From: Porphyra umbilicalis
Lineage: Eukaryota > Rhodophyta > Bangiophyceae > Bangiales > Bangiaceae
Direction of reading: 5' to 3'
DNA: 64,000 nt
NCBI GenBank assembly: GCA_002049455.2
Contig: KV918950.1
Coordinates: 62,001 to 126,000 of the forward strand
This document shows, piece by piece, positions 11,636-21,426 of the stretch. A program made the position numbers and the translations under genes. The notes beneath the pieces were generated by a model that saw nothing but the letters and a program-made list of their open reading frames with translations, was not told the origin of the DNA and did no database searches. Position 1 is the first letter of the stretch. Each line of letters starts with the position of its first letter.

Positions 11636-12314
11636 TGAAGACCTACAATGCGAACAGTTTGTAACTACCAAATACGGGTTCTTAGCATAGTGCAGATCCA
11701 TGGATCCACGCCGGCAAGGCTGCTGCTGCGGCTCTCTTTGCTGTCCAAATTATCCCGGCGGGACCCAACAGAGCCGCACATCCACCCGCCCCACCGACGT
11801 CGAGGAACAGACTGCCCGCCTTTCTGGTCGACCGGCTAGCTGTGTTGCCCGCGCACCCACCTGGCGCCCCCTCGTGCCGGCTTCAGATTGCTAGCATTTG
11901 TCGGGGTGAGAGACCGGCTCAGGCCCGTTCGCAGACCACTGTCGCAGGCCGTGCATGCATGCACCCGGCAACGTCATTGGCTGGGGTGTGCATGCCCCGT
12001 GCATGCGCGGCCAACATACGCGGACGGACCGCGTATGTTCGATGGTCCTTGCACGATGCATGCTGCCTCCCAATCGGTGTGCTGGAAGCGACCTCCTAGT
12101 AGTTTGTTCTGTAGGGCAATAAGTTTTCCATCTTCGGATTGTCGTCACTCCAGAGCGGGGCGTGTGGCAGCGCAGCCAGTCGGGTCGGGACACAGCCGCC
12201 GGCACAACAGGATCCGTGCCGATCCCCAGACTTGTGCGCGCTCTTGCTCTGCGCGCACGCTGGCCAGTCGGCCTGTACGCGCCCCCCCCTTTCCCCCATG
12301 GCCCCCTATTCACC
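11636..12314. other. No gene recognised
   Basis: Short frames without family resemblance. A run of tgcatgcatgcac-type alternation lies near 11,950-12,010. Confidence 0.35.
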
Positions 12315-12345
12315 TTAGAGCATTCCCACCAATGTCGGGCCAACG
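12315..12345 (+). mobile_element. PIF/Harbinger-type terminus
   Basis: TTA followed by GAGCATTCCCACCAATGTCG at about 12,312-12,335 matches, inverted, the terminus at 27,515. The TTA is the 3-bp target expected for PIF/Harbinger elements. The partner end was not found downstream, so this is a truncated or rearranged copy. Sequence to about 12,610 (repeated cgttggc/gccaacg motifs) probably belongs to it. Confidence 0.5.
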
Positions 12346-12497
12346 CCATATTGGGCACACGTTGCAGAAACGTGTCTCAAATTCGCCGTTGGCCCGTTCT
12401 CGGGGCGGGTATCAATGTCGAACGTGCACCCGGCGGTGCCAACCGAGGTCAACCGAGTTAAAACGCAAATGTACTTGCGTCCGATTCGGGGTCCGAG

Positions 12498-12569
12498 CCG
12501 TTGGCCCCGGGGCCAACGAGTTGCCAACGGAGCCTCCGTTGGCAACTCGTTGGCCCTGGGGCCAACGGG
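12498..12569. repeat. About 70-bp near-perfect palindrome
   Basis: Two arms of about 34 bases, each containing CGTTGGCC, GGGGCCAACG and GAGTTGCCAACGGAG or their complements, face each other across a centre near 12,533. Within each arm, CGTTGGCC and GGCCAACG also pair, so the strand can fold into one long or three short hairpins. It lies in the interior of the Harbinger-like sequence starting at 12,315. Confidence 0.6.
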
Positions 12570-12899
12570 TCCTGTGCTCTGATTGGTCCATCGCAGTTTC
12601 ACGGGGTTAAATGCGTGACATGTGGCACTTCATATTGGCCTCAGATTGTCCGATTTATCATACTTTTGTTTCGACAGGTACCCACGGATGGAATCTGGTA
12701 ACTCTCGGAACTGGACGGCTGCGTGTCAGCTCGGCCCGATGGTCCCGATCGTTGGAGCGTGTCACGTATCAATCATGCGGTGGCGAGTGGCCGAACGTTG
12801 TTTCGGGCCAATCAGACACGCGGCGCGTTGACACTGACACTGGGAAAACAAGAGGATCGGCGCTAATGAGGGGGCACACGAGGCGGGGCTGCACCGAGC

Positions 12900-15450
12900 G
12901 GCCCCGCGTCAGGCGCTCCTCTGGCTGCGGCGCGGCCGCTCAGGCCGCCACGCGTGCCCGCGTGGCGGCCGTGGCCAGCGCTGATGCGCGCCCTCCCCCC
13001 CCGGCACCGAATGGCAGTGGCGGTGGCCCACGGCAGTGCCCACGGCCGCCCTCACCACCGCCGGCGCCACACCAGCGACCCCCGCACGCCCACGACCGCC
13101 GCCCCCGCCCCACCCACCGCAACCCCTGCCGTCCTCGCCGCCCCCACCGCCGTCGGGCGCTCCCCCACCGGCTGCCGCCGCCCCCGCGGCTGTCGATCGT
13201 CGCCGGCCCCGCCGCCCCCGAGACCGCCGCCGCCCCCTCCGCCGCCGACGTCGGCCACCGCCCCCACCTCCCCCGCCGCTGTCCGCAGCCGCCACCACCG
13301 CCGCCCTCACCGCCGCCCCCTCCTTCGCTGCCTGTCCTGCCGCCGCCGACCGCCGCCGCCGCCGCCCCATCTGACCGCCGCTTCGGCCGACTGCCATCCC
13401 CGCCCTCGCCCCCGTCCCCCCCGTTGGCGACCGTCGCCCCCGCCGTCGCCGCCCCCGCCGCCGCCGCCGACCGCCGCCGCCCCCGTCCTGGCCGTCGCTG
13501 CACGCCCCCCCCGCTGCCACCTCCGACCGCCGGCCCCGCCGTCCCCGCCCCCCGCGCGACCGCGTCCGACCGCCACCCCCGCTGGCTCCGCCCCCCCCGC
13601 CGCCGTCGTCCGCAGCCGCCACCACCGCCGCCCTCGCCGCCGCCGCCGCCGGCCACCGCCTGCCCCTCCCCCGCCGCCCCCGCCTCCGTCGGCCGCCACC
13701 GCCGGTATCCGCGGCCGCCGCCCCCGCTGAACCTGATGCCGCCGCTATCGTCGGCCGCCGCCGCCTCCCATGCCCATGCCGCCAGCTGCCGCCGCCCCTA
13801 CCGCCGCCGCCGTCCCCGCCCCCGCCGCTGTCGACCGCCGGCGCCGCCGCGACCGGTGCCGGCGTCTTCATCCGGCCCCCCCACTGCCGCCCCTACCGCT
13901 GCCCCCGCCGTCGCTGCACCCCCTGCCGCCGCCGACCACCGCCGCCGCCGCCCCCGCCGACCGCCGCTTCGGCCGACCGCCTTCCGCGCCATCGCCCCAG
14001 TCCCTGCGGTTGGCGACGGCCGCCCCCACCATCGCCGCGCCCGCCACCGCCCCCGCCGCCGCCGACCGCCGACGCCTCCGTCCCGACCGTCGCCGCTCGC
14101 CCTACCCGCCGCCGGCTCCGACCTCCGCCCCCGCTGTCGCCGCCCACCCCGCCGCCGCCGACTTCCGCCGCCACCACTCCCGCCGACCGCCGGCCCCGTC
14201 GACCACTAACCTCTCCCCCGCCCCCGTCCCCGTCGTCGCCGTCCGACCCAGTCGCTGTCGTCGTCGTCCGCCCGCGCCGGCCGCAGCCGCCGACCGATGC
14301 CCGCTCCGTAGCCGCTCTCGCCACCGACCGGGCCGATCGCCCTCCCCTACCACGCCCCCGTACTTGCCGCCGACAACGACCGCCACCGCCACAGCCGCCG
14401 CCGACCGCCGGCTCCCGCCCCGCACCCGCCGACTACCGCGGCCCCCGCCGCCACAGGCGCTTTTGACCGCCGACCCTGCCCGCGCCCTCGCAGTTGCCGC
14501 GGCCGATCGCCGCCCCCGCCCTCCCCACCACCGCCACCGCCATCGCTGAGAGCCGCTGCTGCTACCCCCGCGCCCCCGCCACCGCCGCCGGCGTCGGCCG
14601 GTCCCACCAGCGCCGCCGTCGCCGCCGACGGCGGACACCACCGCCACCTCCGCCACAGCGGCCCCCGCCCTCCCATCCGCCGCTGTCCGAACTGCCGTCG
14701 CCTGCCGCGGCCCCACCGCCGCCCCGCCCGTCGCCGCCGCGCCCGCCACCGCTGACAGCCGCCCCCGCCGTCGCCGCCCCAGGCGGCAGCAGCCCCCGAC
14801 GCCGCCCCTGTCCAGGCCGGCGCCGTCCACGCCCCACGCCGCCACCGTCAGCCGCCCCTGCCGTCGCCGCCCCCCGTGCCGACGTTAACCGCCGCCGACG
14901 CCATCGCCGCCCCCACCGCCACTGCGTACCACCACCTCCGTCGCCTCCACCGCCACTGCCGGCAGCCGCCCCCGCCCCTGCGGCCTCGGCCGCCGTCGCC
15001 GGCCACCACCCTCGCCGCCCTAGCCCTTGACGTCGCCCGCCGCCGCCCTTGCCGCCCACGAATCTGCCGTGTGCCGCACCCCCCCCCCCTGCCGCCACCG
15101 CCTCCATCCCAGCCGCCACCAGCAACCGCCGCAGCTCATCACGCCAGCCCACCGCATCGTCCGCCGCCCCCCAAGCCCCCGCCTCCGCTGTCGCACCACC
15201 AGCCGCCACCGCCGCCGCCGCCGTCCTCCGCCACCCCGCCCGCCGCCAATGCCGCGCCCGCCAGGTTAGGCCGCCGCCCTCGCCGCAGCGGCCCTCTCCA
15301 CCGCAGCCGCCGTCGGCCGCGGCGCCCGCCACCGCCCCCACCGTCGTCTGTTGCCCGCGGCCCCTCAGCTCTCGCAGCCGGCCTCCGCAGGCCCATCACC
15401 CCCGCCGCCGTCCCTCGCAACCCCCTCCGCCGCAAAGGGCGCCCGCGCTG
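12900..15450. repeat. CCG/GCC-rich low-complexity tract
   Basis: About 2.5 kb made almost wholly of CCG, GCC, CGC and CCC triplets with sparse interruptions. Long frames exist on both strands (Pro/Ala/Arg on plus, Gly/Arg on minus), but this is expected from the lack of A/T and is not evidence of genes. A higher-order period is visible: gaccgccgcttcggccga occurs at 13,373-13,390 and again at 13,959-13,976, and gttggcgac at 13,423 and 14,009, both 586 bases apart. The tract ends near 15,450. Confidence 0.65.
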
Positions 15451-15769
15451 CGTCCCCCGTTCCCGTCTTCCCTACAAGAAATGTACCCGCGATATCGGGG
15501 GTTGTTTGAGGTCCAAAATCGCGGGTCTTCGGTGCGAGAAATCGCGGGTTTTTCCGCGATTTCGGACTCGCGATCGGTGGCACTTTGATTCGCTCACATG
15601 CCACCACGTGTTCTACGTGATTGGTTGAGAGTGCCTCTCATCGTACACCCTCCGCCACTGCTTCCTGTCAGGTTCGTTCTTCGTTTGAAACGGAGCTCGG
15701 CTACTGTTTTGTCTAAAGTCGCCTACCTATTATCTGATGCTGGCAAAATAGTCCGTCGCGGTCGCGGCG

Positions 15770-16190
15770 TGTTGAGCTCTGCTCGGGAATTCCATTGGAG
15801 CTATACTTACACGGGGGCTCTTGGTGACTCAAGCTCGTGTACTTGTTGGCATTCCATTGTGTATGACTTGTACTTGTTTGTACTTGATTTGTGTATCTCT
15901 TGGTGAGCTCTCCCCTTCTCGTGGTGAGCTCGGGGGGGATTGTGCGTGGCGTGGTGACTGGATTGTGCGGCGGTGGGCGGCTTACCACCGGGGAGGCGCA
16001 TGCTCCGCTTTGGGAGGTGCGCCGCAGGCCCTGCACACGCGGAGAGTGGAAGTGCCTGGGGGAGCACTGAGAGAGGGTCGTCTCTGGGACTGGCAGAGGG
16101 GTCGCCTGGGGTATATCAGGCGGTCCTAGTGGGCCCAAAGCCGCCATCCAAGTAAACCAACGCATCCACCTATCTACCTCCCGCTTCACA
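15770..16190 (+). repeat. 5' LTR of the Copia element
   Basis: 421 bp, beginning TGTTGAGC and ending CTTCACA (TG...CA termini). A TATA-like box (tatatc, 16,112-16,117) lies about 75 bases before the LTR end and probably sets the RNA start. It is identical to the 3' LTR apart from one base. Confidence 0.95.
16112..16117 (+). promoter_or_regulatory. TATA-like box in 5' LTR
   Basis: TATATC within gggGTATATCAGG in an otherwise GC-rich LTR; position fits a U3/R promoter. The same box is at 21,348-21,353 in the 3' LTR. Confidence 0.4.
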
Positions 16191-16205
16191 GGTTATGGGC
16201 CCAGC
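16191..16205 (+). promoter_or_regulatory. Primer binding site, initiator-tRNA half
   Basis: GGTTATGGGCCCAGC starts at the base after the 5' LTR and is the exact complement of the anticodon-arm region CTGGGCCCATAACC of eukaryotic initiator tRNA-Met. It is not complementary to the tRNA 3' end. This is the half-tRNA priming mode established for Drosophila copia. Confidence 0.85.
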
Positions 16206-16347
16206 TGTCGCTGGTGGTCATCGTCGTCTTCCCTGCGGTCGCTGGTCGGACGACGTTGCTCGGGTTGCGGTGTGTTCCGGCGTCGCGCGGGCCGATACCG
16301 CCGTCGACGTCGTCAGTGCGGTGCTTGGTCGCGCCGCTGTCGTCAAC

Positions 16348-19300
16348 ATGTCGGACTACGGCCGCCTTAGCGGCCCACGGTTCGCACAGCTGGACGACGA
16401 TTACAAGGTGTGGGCGGCGTACCAGCGTGCGCAGCTCAAGAAAGAGAAGCTGTGGACGGCCGTCGTGACGGACCGCCCTGCTTCTGGTTCGGACGACAAG
16501 AAGTCCGACCCGGTGGTCGAAGCGTGGGACGCCATGAACGAGGCGGCGCTGGCGACCATCCAGATGTCGGTCAAGCCCGTGCATCTCAACACGGTCACGT
16601 CGGTTGACACGGCCAAGGAGGCGTGGGACGCGCTCAAGGTCATGTTCGAGGCACGTGACAATGCGCAGCTGCTGCGGCTCATGGACGAGCTGAGCAGCCT
16701 GAAGAAGGGCGACGACGAAAACATCATCAAGTTTGCGTCGCGCGCCAAGATGATCCGGGACGAGCTTGCCATGCTCGGAAACCCGGTGGACGACAACACG
16801 CTCGCACTGCGTGTCTTGTCGGGGCTTCCGTCAGAGTACGGGATGCTCAGGACGGTCTTGGAGAACAAGGACACCAAGCTCGTCATGTCGGACGTGACGG
16901 CTAAGCTGCTGCAAGTGGAGCAGCGGAGCATTACCGTCGCCGCGTCGAAGCCTTCTGGCAGTGTCAAGTCACAAGCCTTTGCTGCAGCGGCGCACAAGAA
17001 GTCGTTTGACAAGAAGTCGGTCGTGTGCTTCTACTGCAACAAGAAAGGGCACATGCAGCGCGACTGCTACAAGAAGAAGGCGGACGAGGCCAAGGGCAAG
17101 GGCAAGCCCGGCGGTGGTGGTCGTGAAGGCGGCCACGGCGGCGGGCCCCACGCGGGTGCCGCTCTGGCCTACACGGCTTCCACCGGCAATGCCGGGAGCA
17201 GCAAGGCTCACGGGAGCACACGCGGGTTATCAACCTGGGTGCTTGACTCTGGCGCAACCAACCACATGGCCGCCGGGGATAAAGGCTTCACCGTCCGGAC
17301 GGCGGGAAGCGGGGCCGAGGTCACCTTGGCCAACGGCGAAAAGGTGCCCATCAAGGGGCACGGCCACGTCTCAATGGACGTTGGCAAAGGAAACACCAAG
17401 ACGCGCATGGTTCTTGGGGATGCTATGCTCGTTCCGGACCTGACTAGCAACCTGCTGTCGGTTCGAGCAGTCGACCGCAATCGAGGTGCGGTGGTGTTTG
17501 TCGACAATGCCTGCTACATTCTTAGCGACGGGGATGCTGTACGATTGAGCGGGGTGCTCGACAAGGCGTCGGTGGTCGGCAAGGTGAACGACCTGGAGCA
17601 GTATGTGCTCAAGGTGACGCCGGTCCAGGCGTCGGCTAACGCGGCATCCACGCGCATAGCCGGGGAGGCGGAGCTGTGGCACCGTCGGTTCAACCACTTG
17701 GGGTTAGAGAACCTCAAGCGGGCGGCCACAATGGTCGACGGCATGCCGTCGTCAGTGGCAGACGCCAAGCGCGTCATGGGCACTGTGTGTGTGCCGTGTG
17801 TGGACGGCAAGATGGTTCAGGCGCCGAGCCCCCGCTCATCTACAGCGACGACCAAGTGCGAGCTGGTGCACACCGACATTGGTGGCCCACTCACGGAGTC
17901 GCTGGGTGGTTCCATCTACTTTATGACGGCGCTGGAGGACTCCACGGGGTTCATCACGGCAACGCCTATCAAGACGAAAGGGATGGCACCGCAGGTTCTC
18001 AAGACGCGTATCAAGCAGCTTGAGACGCTGACGGGAGTCAAGGTCAAGCGCGTCCGTCATGACGGTGCCAAGGAGTACGTCACCAACGACCTCAAGGCGT
18101 GGTACGAGGACAAGGGCATCACGTCGGAGATGACGGCGCCGTACAAGTCACAGCAGAACGGCAAAGCGGAGCGGGTGAACCGCACGCTGATGGAGCGCGT
18201 GCGTGCTGCTCTGCTCGATGCCGGAGCGGAGGAAGAGCTGTGGGCTGAGGCGTTGGCCTCCGTCGTCCATGTGCTCAACCGGTCCCCCAAAGCGGGGCTG
18301 GACGTGACACCGCTGGAGGCTCTAACGGGTCGACGCCCCAACGTCGCGGGATTCCGCGTTTGGGGGAGTCGGGCGTGGGCGCTCAAGCCCAAGAAGCAGC
18401 AACGCAAGCTGGAGCCAAGGACCGACGTCGGCCGCTTTGTCGGCTACACGGTCGGTGGCAAGGCCTACCGCATCCTCGAGGACGAGACAAACCAAGTCTT
18501 CGAGCGTCGAGACGTGCTGATGGAGGAGAACCCGGCTAAGGTCGAGACGTCGGCAGTCGGATCAAGCGCTGGTCCTCGGCTGACTGCGGACTATGACGGC
18601 AACAAGGATGCCGCCACGGAAGGGGCAATGGACATGCTCGACGCTGAAGGCGGTCGAGAGGACGAGTACGCCCCGGACGACACCTCTGACAGCGACGACA
18701 AAGTCGGTCCTCCCTCCTTTGCTAAAGATACCGAGGAGGAAGACGAGGACGGCCCCGATGCCTGGACACCGGCGGTCGGTCAAGGACCTGCTACCTGTGA
18801 CAGCGCCGCACCTGGGCCTCGTCGCTCGAAACGAAAGCCAGCTCCCAAGGTAACATGGTGGGAGAAGGAACCCAAGGCGTACCTGGCAAGCGGTACCAAG
18901 TCCTCGGCTGAAGCGGGTTGCGACCTGCACAAGCCCCCTGTGAACGAGAAGGAGGCGCGTGCTCGTCCTGATTGGCCGCGGTGGAAGCAGGCCATCAAGG
19001 AAGAAGTGGCAGCACACAAGAAGCTTGGCACCTGGTCCAAGATTAAGGTGAACAACAAGAAGCAAAAGGCCATCAAGACGCGATTCGTGTTCGACATCAA
19101 GCACGACGCGGAGGGCAAGATGACGCGCTACAAGGCCCGACTCGTGGCCCAAGGCTTCAACCAAGTGCCGGGGCGGGACTTTGACGAGACGTGGGCGCCG
19201 GTGCCCAACGCGGCTACCACACGGGCCCTCTTTGCTGTGGCTGCAGCCTCGGGCTGGGAGGTTCACCATGTCGACGTCAAGACAGCCTTCCTCAACGCCA

Positions 19301-20526
19301 AGATGGACAAGGAGATGTACATCAAACTCCCCGACGGTATCGAGCCGGAGGGCGTGGAGGAGATGTGTCGGCTTAACCTGGCGCTTTACGGGACAAAGCA
19401 GGCTGGGCGGCTGTGGGGCATCAAGCTCGACAAGGAGCTCAAGGAGATCGGTGCACTGCGATCCAAGGTAGACCCGTGCCTCTACGAGTGGTGCCACCCT
19501 GTGCACGGGCGCGTCTTCATCCTCGTGTACGTCGACGACCTTATCGTGGCGGGCGAGAAGCTGTCTGGAGTTGCTGCCGTCAAGCGCTCTGTGTCGGCAA
19601 AGTTCGAAGTACGTGACATGGGGGAGGTTAACGACTTCATTGGCATGAAGGTCATGCGTGACCGTGAGTCAAAGACGCTCACTCTGAGCAACCCGGGGCA
19701 CACGGTGACGCTGCTGGAGGCGTTTGGGATGGAGACCTCCACCCCAAACAAGGCGCCAATGGCGTCAGGGGTCAAGCTAGCAACGACAGGCGAGGACCTG
19801 CTGCCGGCGGATAACCGTTACGCCGAGTTGGTCGGCTCCCTCCTCTATCTGTCCACCACGACAAGGCCGGACATCGCCTTTGCCGTGGGGGTGCTGTCGC
19901 GCTTCATGTCGTGCCCTGAGCAGGACCACATGCGCGCAGCAAAGGGGGTATTGCGCTACCTGCGCGGGACAACCCGCCTTGGAGTGGTCTACGGCGGCAG
20001 CGAGCCGCTGCAGGGATTTGTCGACGCCGACTGGGCGGGCGACGTTGACGGCCGTCGGTCGACAACAGGCTTCGTCTTCACCCTCAATGGCGGGCCCATC
20101 GCGTGGGCAAGCAAGCGCCAGTCGACGGTGGCAACCTCGACGGCCGAAGCGGAGTACGTGGCCGCCGCGATGGCCACCAAGGAGGCGCTGTGGCTACGTA
20201 AGCTGCTGTCGGCTCTGGGCGTCGATGGCGGGGCCGTGCCGATGGGGGAAGACAACCAGGCTTGCCTCGCCTTGGTCAACAACCCCGAAGCCACCGGGCG
20301 TACCAAGCACGTGGATGTCGCGTACCACATGGTCCGTGACTACGTGGCGCGCGGGGAGGTGACGTTCTACTTCCTCCCTAGCGTGGACATGCCGGCAGAC
20401 GGGCTGACAAAGCCGCTGCCGGCCCCGGCGTTCGTCTTGTTTCGACGCGTCATTGGCGTTGGCGCCGATCTTGGCAACGCGGGGCTGGGCGCTACGCCCG
20501 CCCCACGTCCTGCTTCCACATGCTGA
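16348..20526 (+). CDS. Copia Gag-Pol polyprotein
   Basis: One uninterrupted frame encodes all Copia functions. An in-frame ATG at 16,195 lies within the primer site; the ATG at 16,348 (MSDYGRL...) fits the usual Gag start better and is used here (1,392 aa; 1,443 from the earlier ATG). Counting from 16,195: Gag with CCHC knuckle CFYCNKKGHMQRDC near residue 278; aspartic protease WVLDSGATNH near 350; integrase HHCC finger starting LWHRRFNHLG near 494 and ending CVPC, with catalytic motifs HTDIGG (about 560), RHDGAKEY (about 622) and NGKAERVN (about 658); an acidic linker; reverse transcriptase from about 960 with DVKTAFLNA and YVDDLI (about 1,111); RNase H with DADWAG (about 1,276) and TSTAEAEY. 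It ends in TGA. RNA-directed DNA synthesis and integration are inferred from these families. Confidence 0.95.
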   Translation: MSDYGRLSGPRFAQLDDDYKVWAAYQRAQLKKEKLWTAVVTDRPASGSDDKKSDPVVEAWDAMNEAALATIQMSVKPVHLNTVTSVDTAKEAWDALKVMFEARDNAQLLRLMDELSSLKKGDDENIIKFASRAKMIRDELAMLGNPVDDNTLALRVLSGLPSEYGMLRTVLENKDTKLVMSDVTAKLLQVEQRSITVAASKPSGSVKSQAFAAAAHKKSFDKKSVVCFYCNKKGHMQRDCYKKKADEAKGKGKPGGGGREGGHGGGPHAGAALAYTASTGNAGSSKAHGSTRGLSTWVLDSGATNHMAAGDKGFTVRTAGSGAEVTLANGEKVPIKGHGHVSMDVGKGNTKTRMVLGDAMLVPDLTSNLLSVRAVDRNRGAVVFVDNACYILSDGDAVRLSGVLDKASVVGKVNDLEQYVLKVTPVQASANAASTRIAGEAELWHRRFNHLGLENLKRAATMVDGMPSSVADAKRVMGTVCVPCVDGKMVQAPSPRSSTATTKCELVHTDIGGPLTESLGGSIYFMTALEDSTGFITATPIKTKGMAPQVLKTRIKQLETLTGVKVKRVRHDGAKEYVTNDLKAWYEDKGITSEMTAPYKSQQNGKAERVNRTLMERVRAALLDAGAEEELWAEALASVVHVLNRSPKAGLDVTPLEALTGRRPNVAGFRVWGSRAWALKPKKQQRKLEPRTDVGRFVGYTVGGKAYRILEDETNQVFERRDVLMEENPAKVETSAVGSSAGPRLTADYDGNKDAATEGAMDMLDAEGGREDEYAPDDTSDSDDKVGPPSFAKDTEEEDEDGPDAWTPAVGQGPATCDSAAPGPRRSKRKPAPKVTWWEKEPKAYLASGTKSSAEAGCDLHKPPVNEKEARARPDWPRWKQAIKEEVAAHKKLGTWSKIKVNNKKQKAIKTRFVFDIKHDAEGKMTRYKARLVAQGFNQVPGRDFDETWAPVPNAATTRALFAVAAASGWEVHHVDVKTAFLNAKMDKEMYIKLPDGIEPEGVEEMCRLNLALYGTKQAGRLWGIKLDKELKEIGALRSKVDPCLYEWCHPVHGRVFILVYVDDLIVAGEKLSGVAAVKRSVSAKFEVRDMGEVNDFIGMKVMRDRESKTLTLSNPGHTVTLLEAFGMETSTPNKAPMASGVKLATTGEDLLPADNRYAELVGSLLYLSTTTRPDIAFAVGVLSRFMSCPEQDHMRAAKGVLRYLRGTTRLGVVYGGSEPLQGFVDADWAGDVDGRRSTTGFVFTLNGGPIAWASKRQSTVATSTAEAEYVAAAMATKEALWLRKLLSALGVDGGAVPMGEDNQACLALVNNPEATGRTKHVDVAYHMVRDYVARGEVTFYFLPSVDMPADGLTKPLPAPAFVLFRRVIGVGADLGNAGLGATPAPRPASTC

Positions 20527-20610
20527 GCCCCTCCGTGGTCGGCGGAGGTCTTTGGCGGAGCGACCATGGTGACGGGCCGCGTGCCCTTTGCGTTTGGCAT
20601 CGGATATGCG

Positions 20611-20964
20611 GCGGTTTGGGCCGGTTGCGGTGCTCGGACGGCCGGCTGGGGTATGTCATCTTGCTGCCCAAGACGGGGGCAGTCGACTGAGCCCCTTTTG
20701 TGTTTTGCACTAACGGCGATTTTTTCTAGTGGACGGTATCGTTACCGTCCCGAAGAAAAATCGCGCGGATTGCTTGGGGCGGTTTGGGTCGGTTGTGGTG
20801 GCCGGACGGTTGGCTGGGGTATGTCATGTTGCTGTGCGAGTCGGCGGTGGTCGACTGAGCCCCTTTTGTGTTTTGCACTAACGGCGATTTTTTCTTGTGG
20901 ACGGTAACGATACCGTCCCGAAGAAAAATCGCGCAGAGTGCTTGGGACGGTATCGATACCGTCC
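20611..20964 (+). repeat. 168-bp tandem repeat with palindromic hairpins
   Basis: Two diverged units (20,611-20,778 and 20,779-20,946) lie between the pol stop and the 3' LTR. Each ends in a long hairpin (20,716-20,764 and 20,884-20,932): an outer GCGATTTTTTCT / AGAAAAATCGC stem around an inner GACGGTA-TACCGTC palindrome. The loop is TCGT in the first and ACGA in the second, so the 18-base cores are reverse complements of each other. A third, perfect palindrome GACGGTATCGATACCGTC follows at 20,946-20,963. Stems of this kind could act in RNA export, packaging, 3'-end formation or as protein sites; function is unknown. Confidence 0.8.
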
Positions 20965-21005
20965 GATGCGGTGGACTTACATTAACTCCAATGTAATTGG
21001 GAGAG

Positions 21006-21426
21006 TGTTGAGCTCTGCTCGGGAATTCCATTGGAGCTATACTTACACGGGGGCTCTTGGTGACTCAAGCTCGTGTACTTGTTGGCATTCCATTGTGTAT
21101 GACTTGTACTTGTTTGTACTTGATTTGTGTATCTCTTGGTGAGCTCTCCCCTTCTCGTGGTGAGCTCGGGGGGGATTGTGCGTGGCGTGGTGACTGGATT
21201 GTGCGGCGGTGGGCGGCTTACCACCGGGGAGGCGCATGCTCCGCTTTGGGAGGTGCGCCGCAGGCCCTGCACACGCGGAGAGTGGAAGTGCCTGGGGGAG
21301 CACTGAGAGAGGGTCGTCTCTGGGACTGGCAGAGGGGTCGCCTGGGGTATATCAGGCGGTCCTAGTGGGCCCAAAGCCGCCATCCAAGTAAACCAACGCA
21401 TCCACCTATCTACCTCCCTCTTCACA
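21006..21426 (+). repeat. 3' LTR of the Copia element
   Basis: 421 bp, same termini as the 5' LTR and one apparent substitution. It is followed at once by the target duplication CGGCG. Confidence 0.95.

Noticed and set aside
12611-14209. 532-codon Pro/Ala/Arg plus frame and long Gly/Arg minus frames
   Set aside because: They arise from an A/T-poor triplet tract that lacks stop codons on both strands; no domain, no start context, and overlapping frames are equally long.
15821-16189. Frames of 86-158 codons on both strands, repeated identically at 21,043-21,425
   Set aside because: They lie inside the two LTRs of the Copia element and have no protein resemblance.
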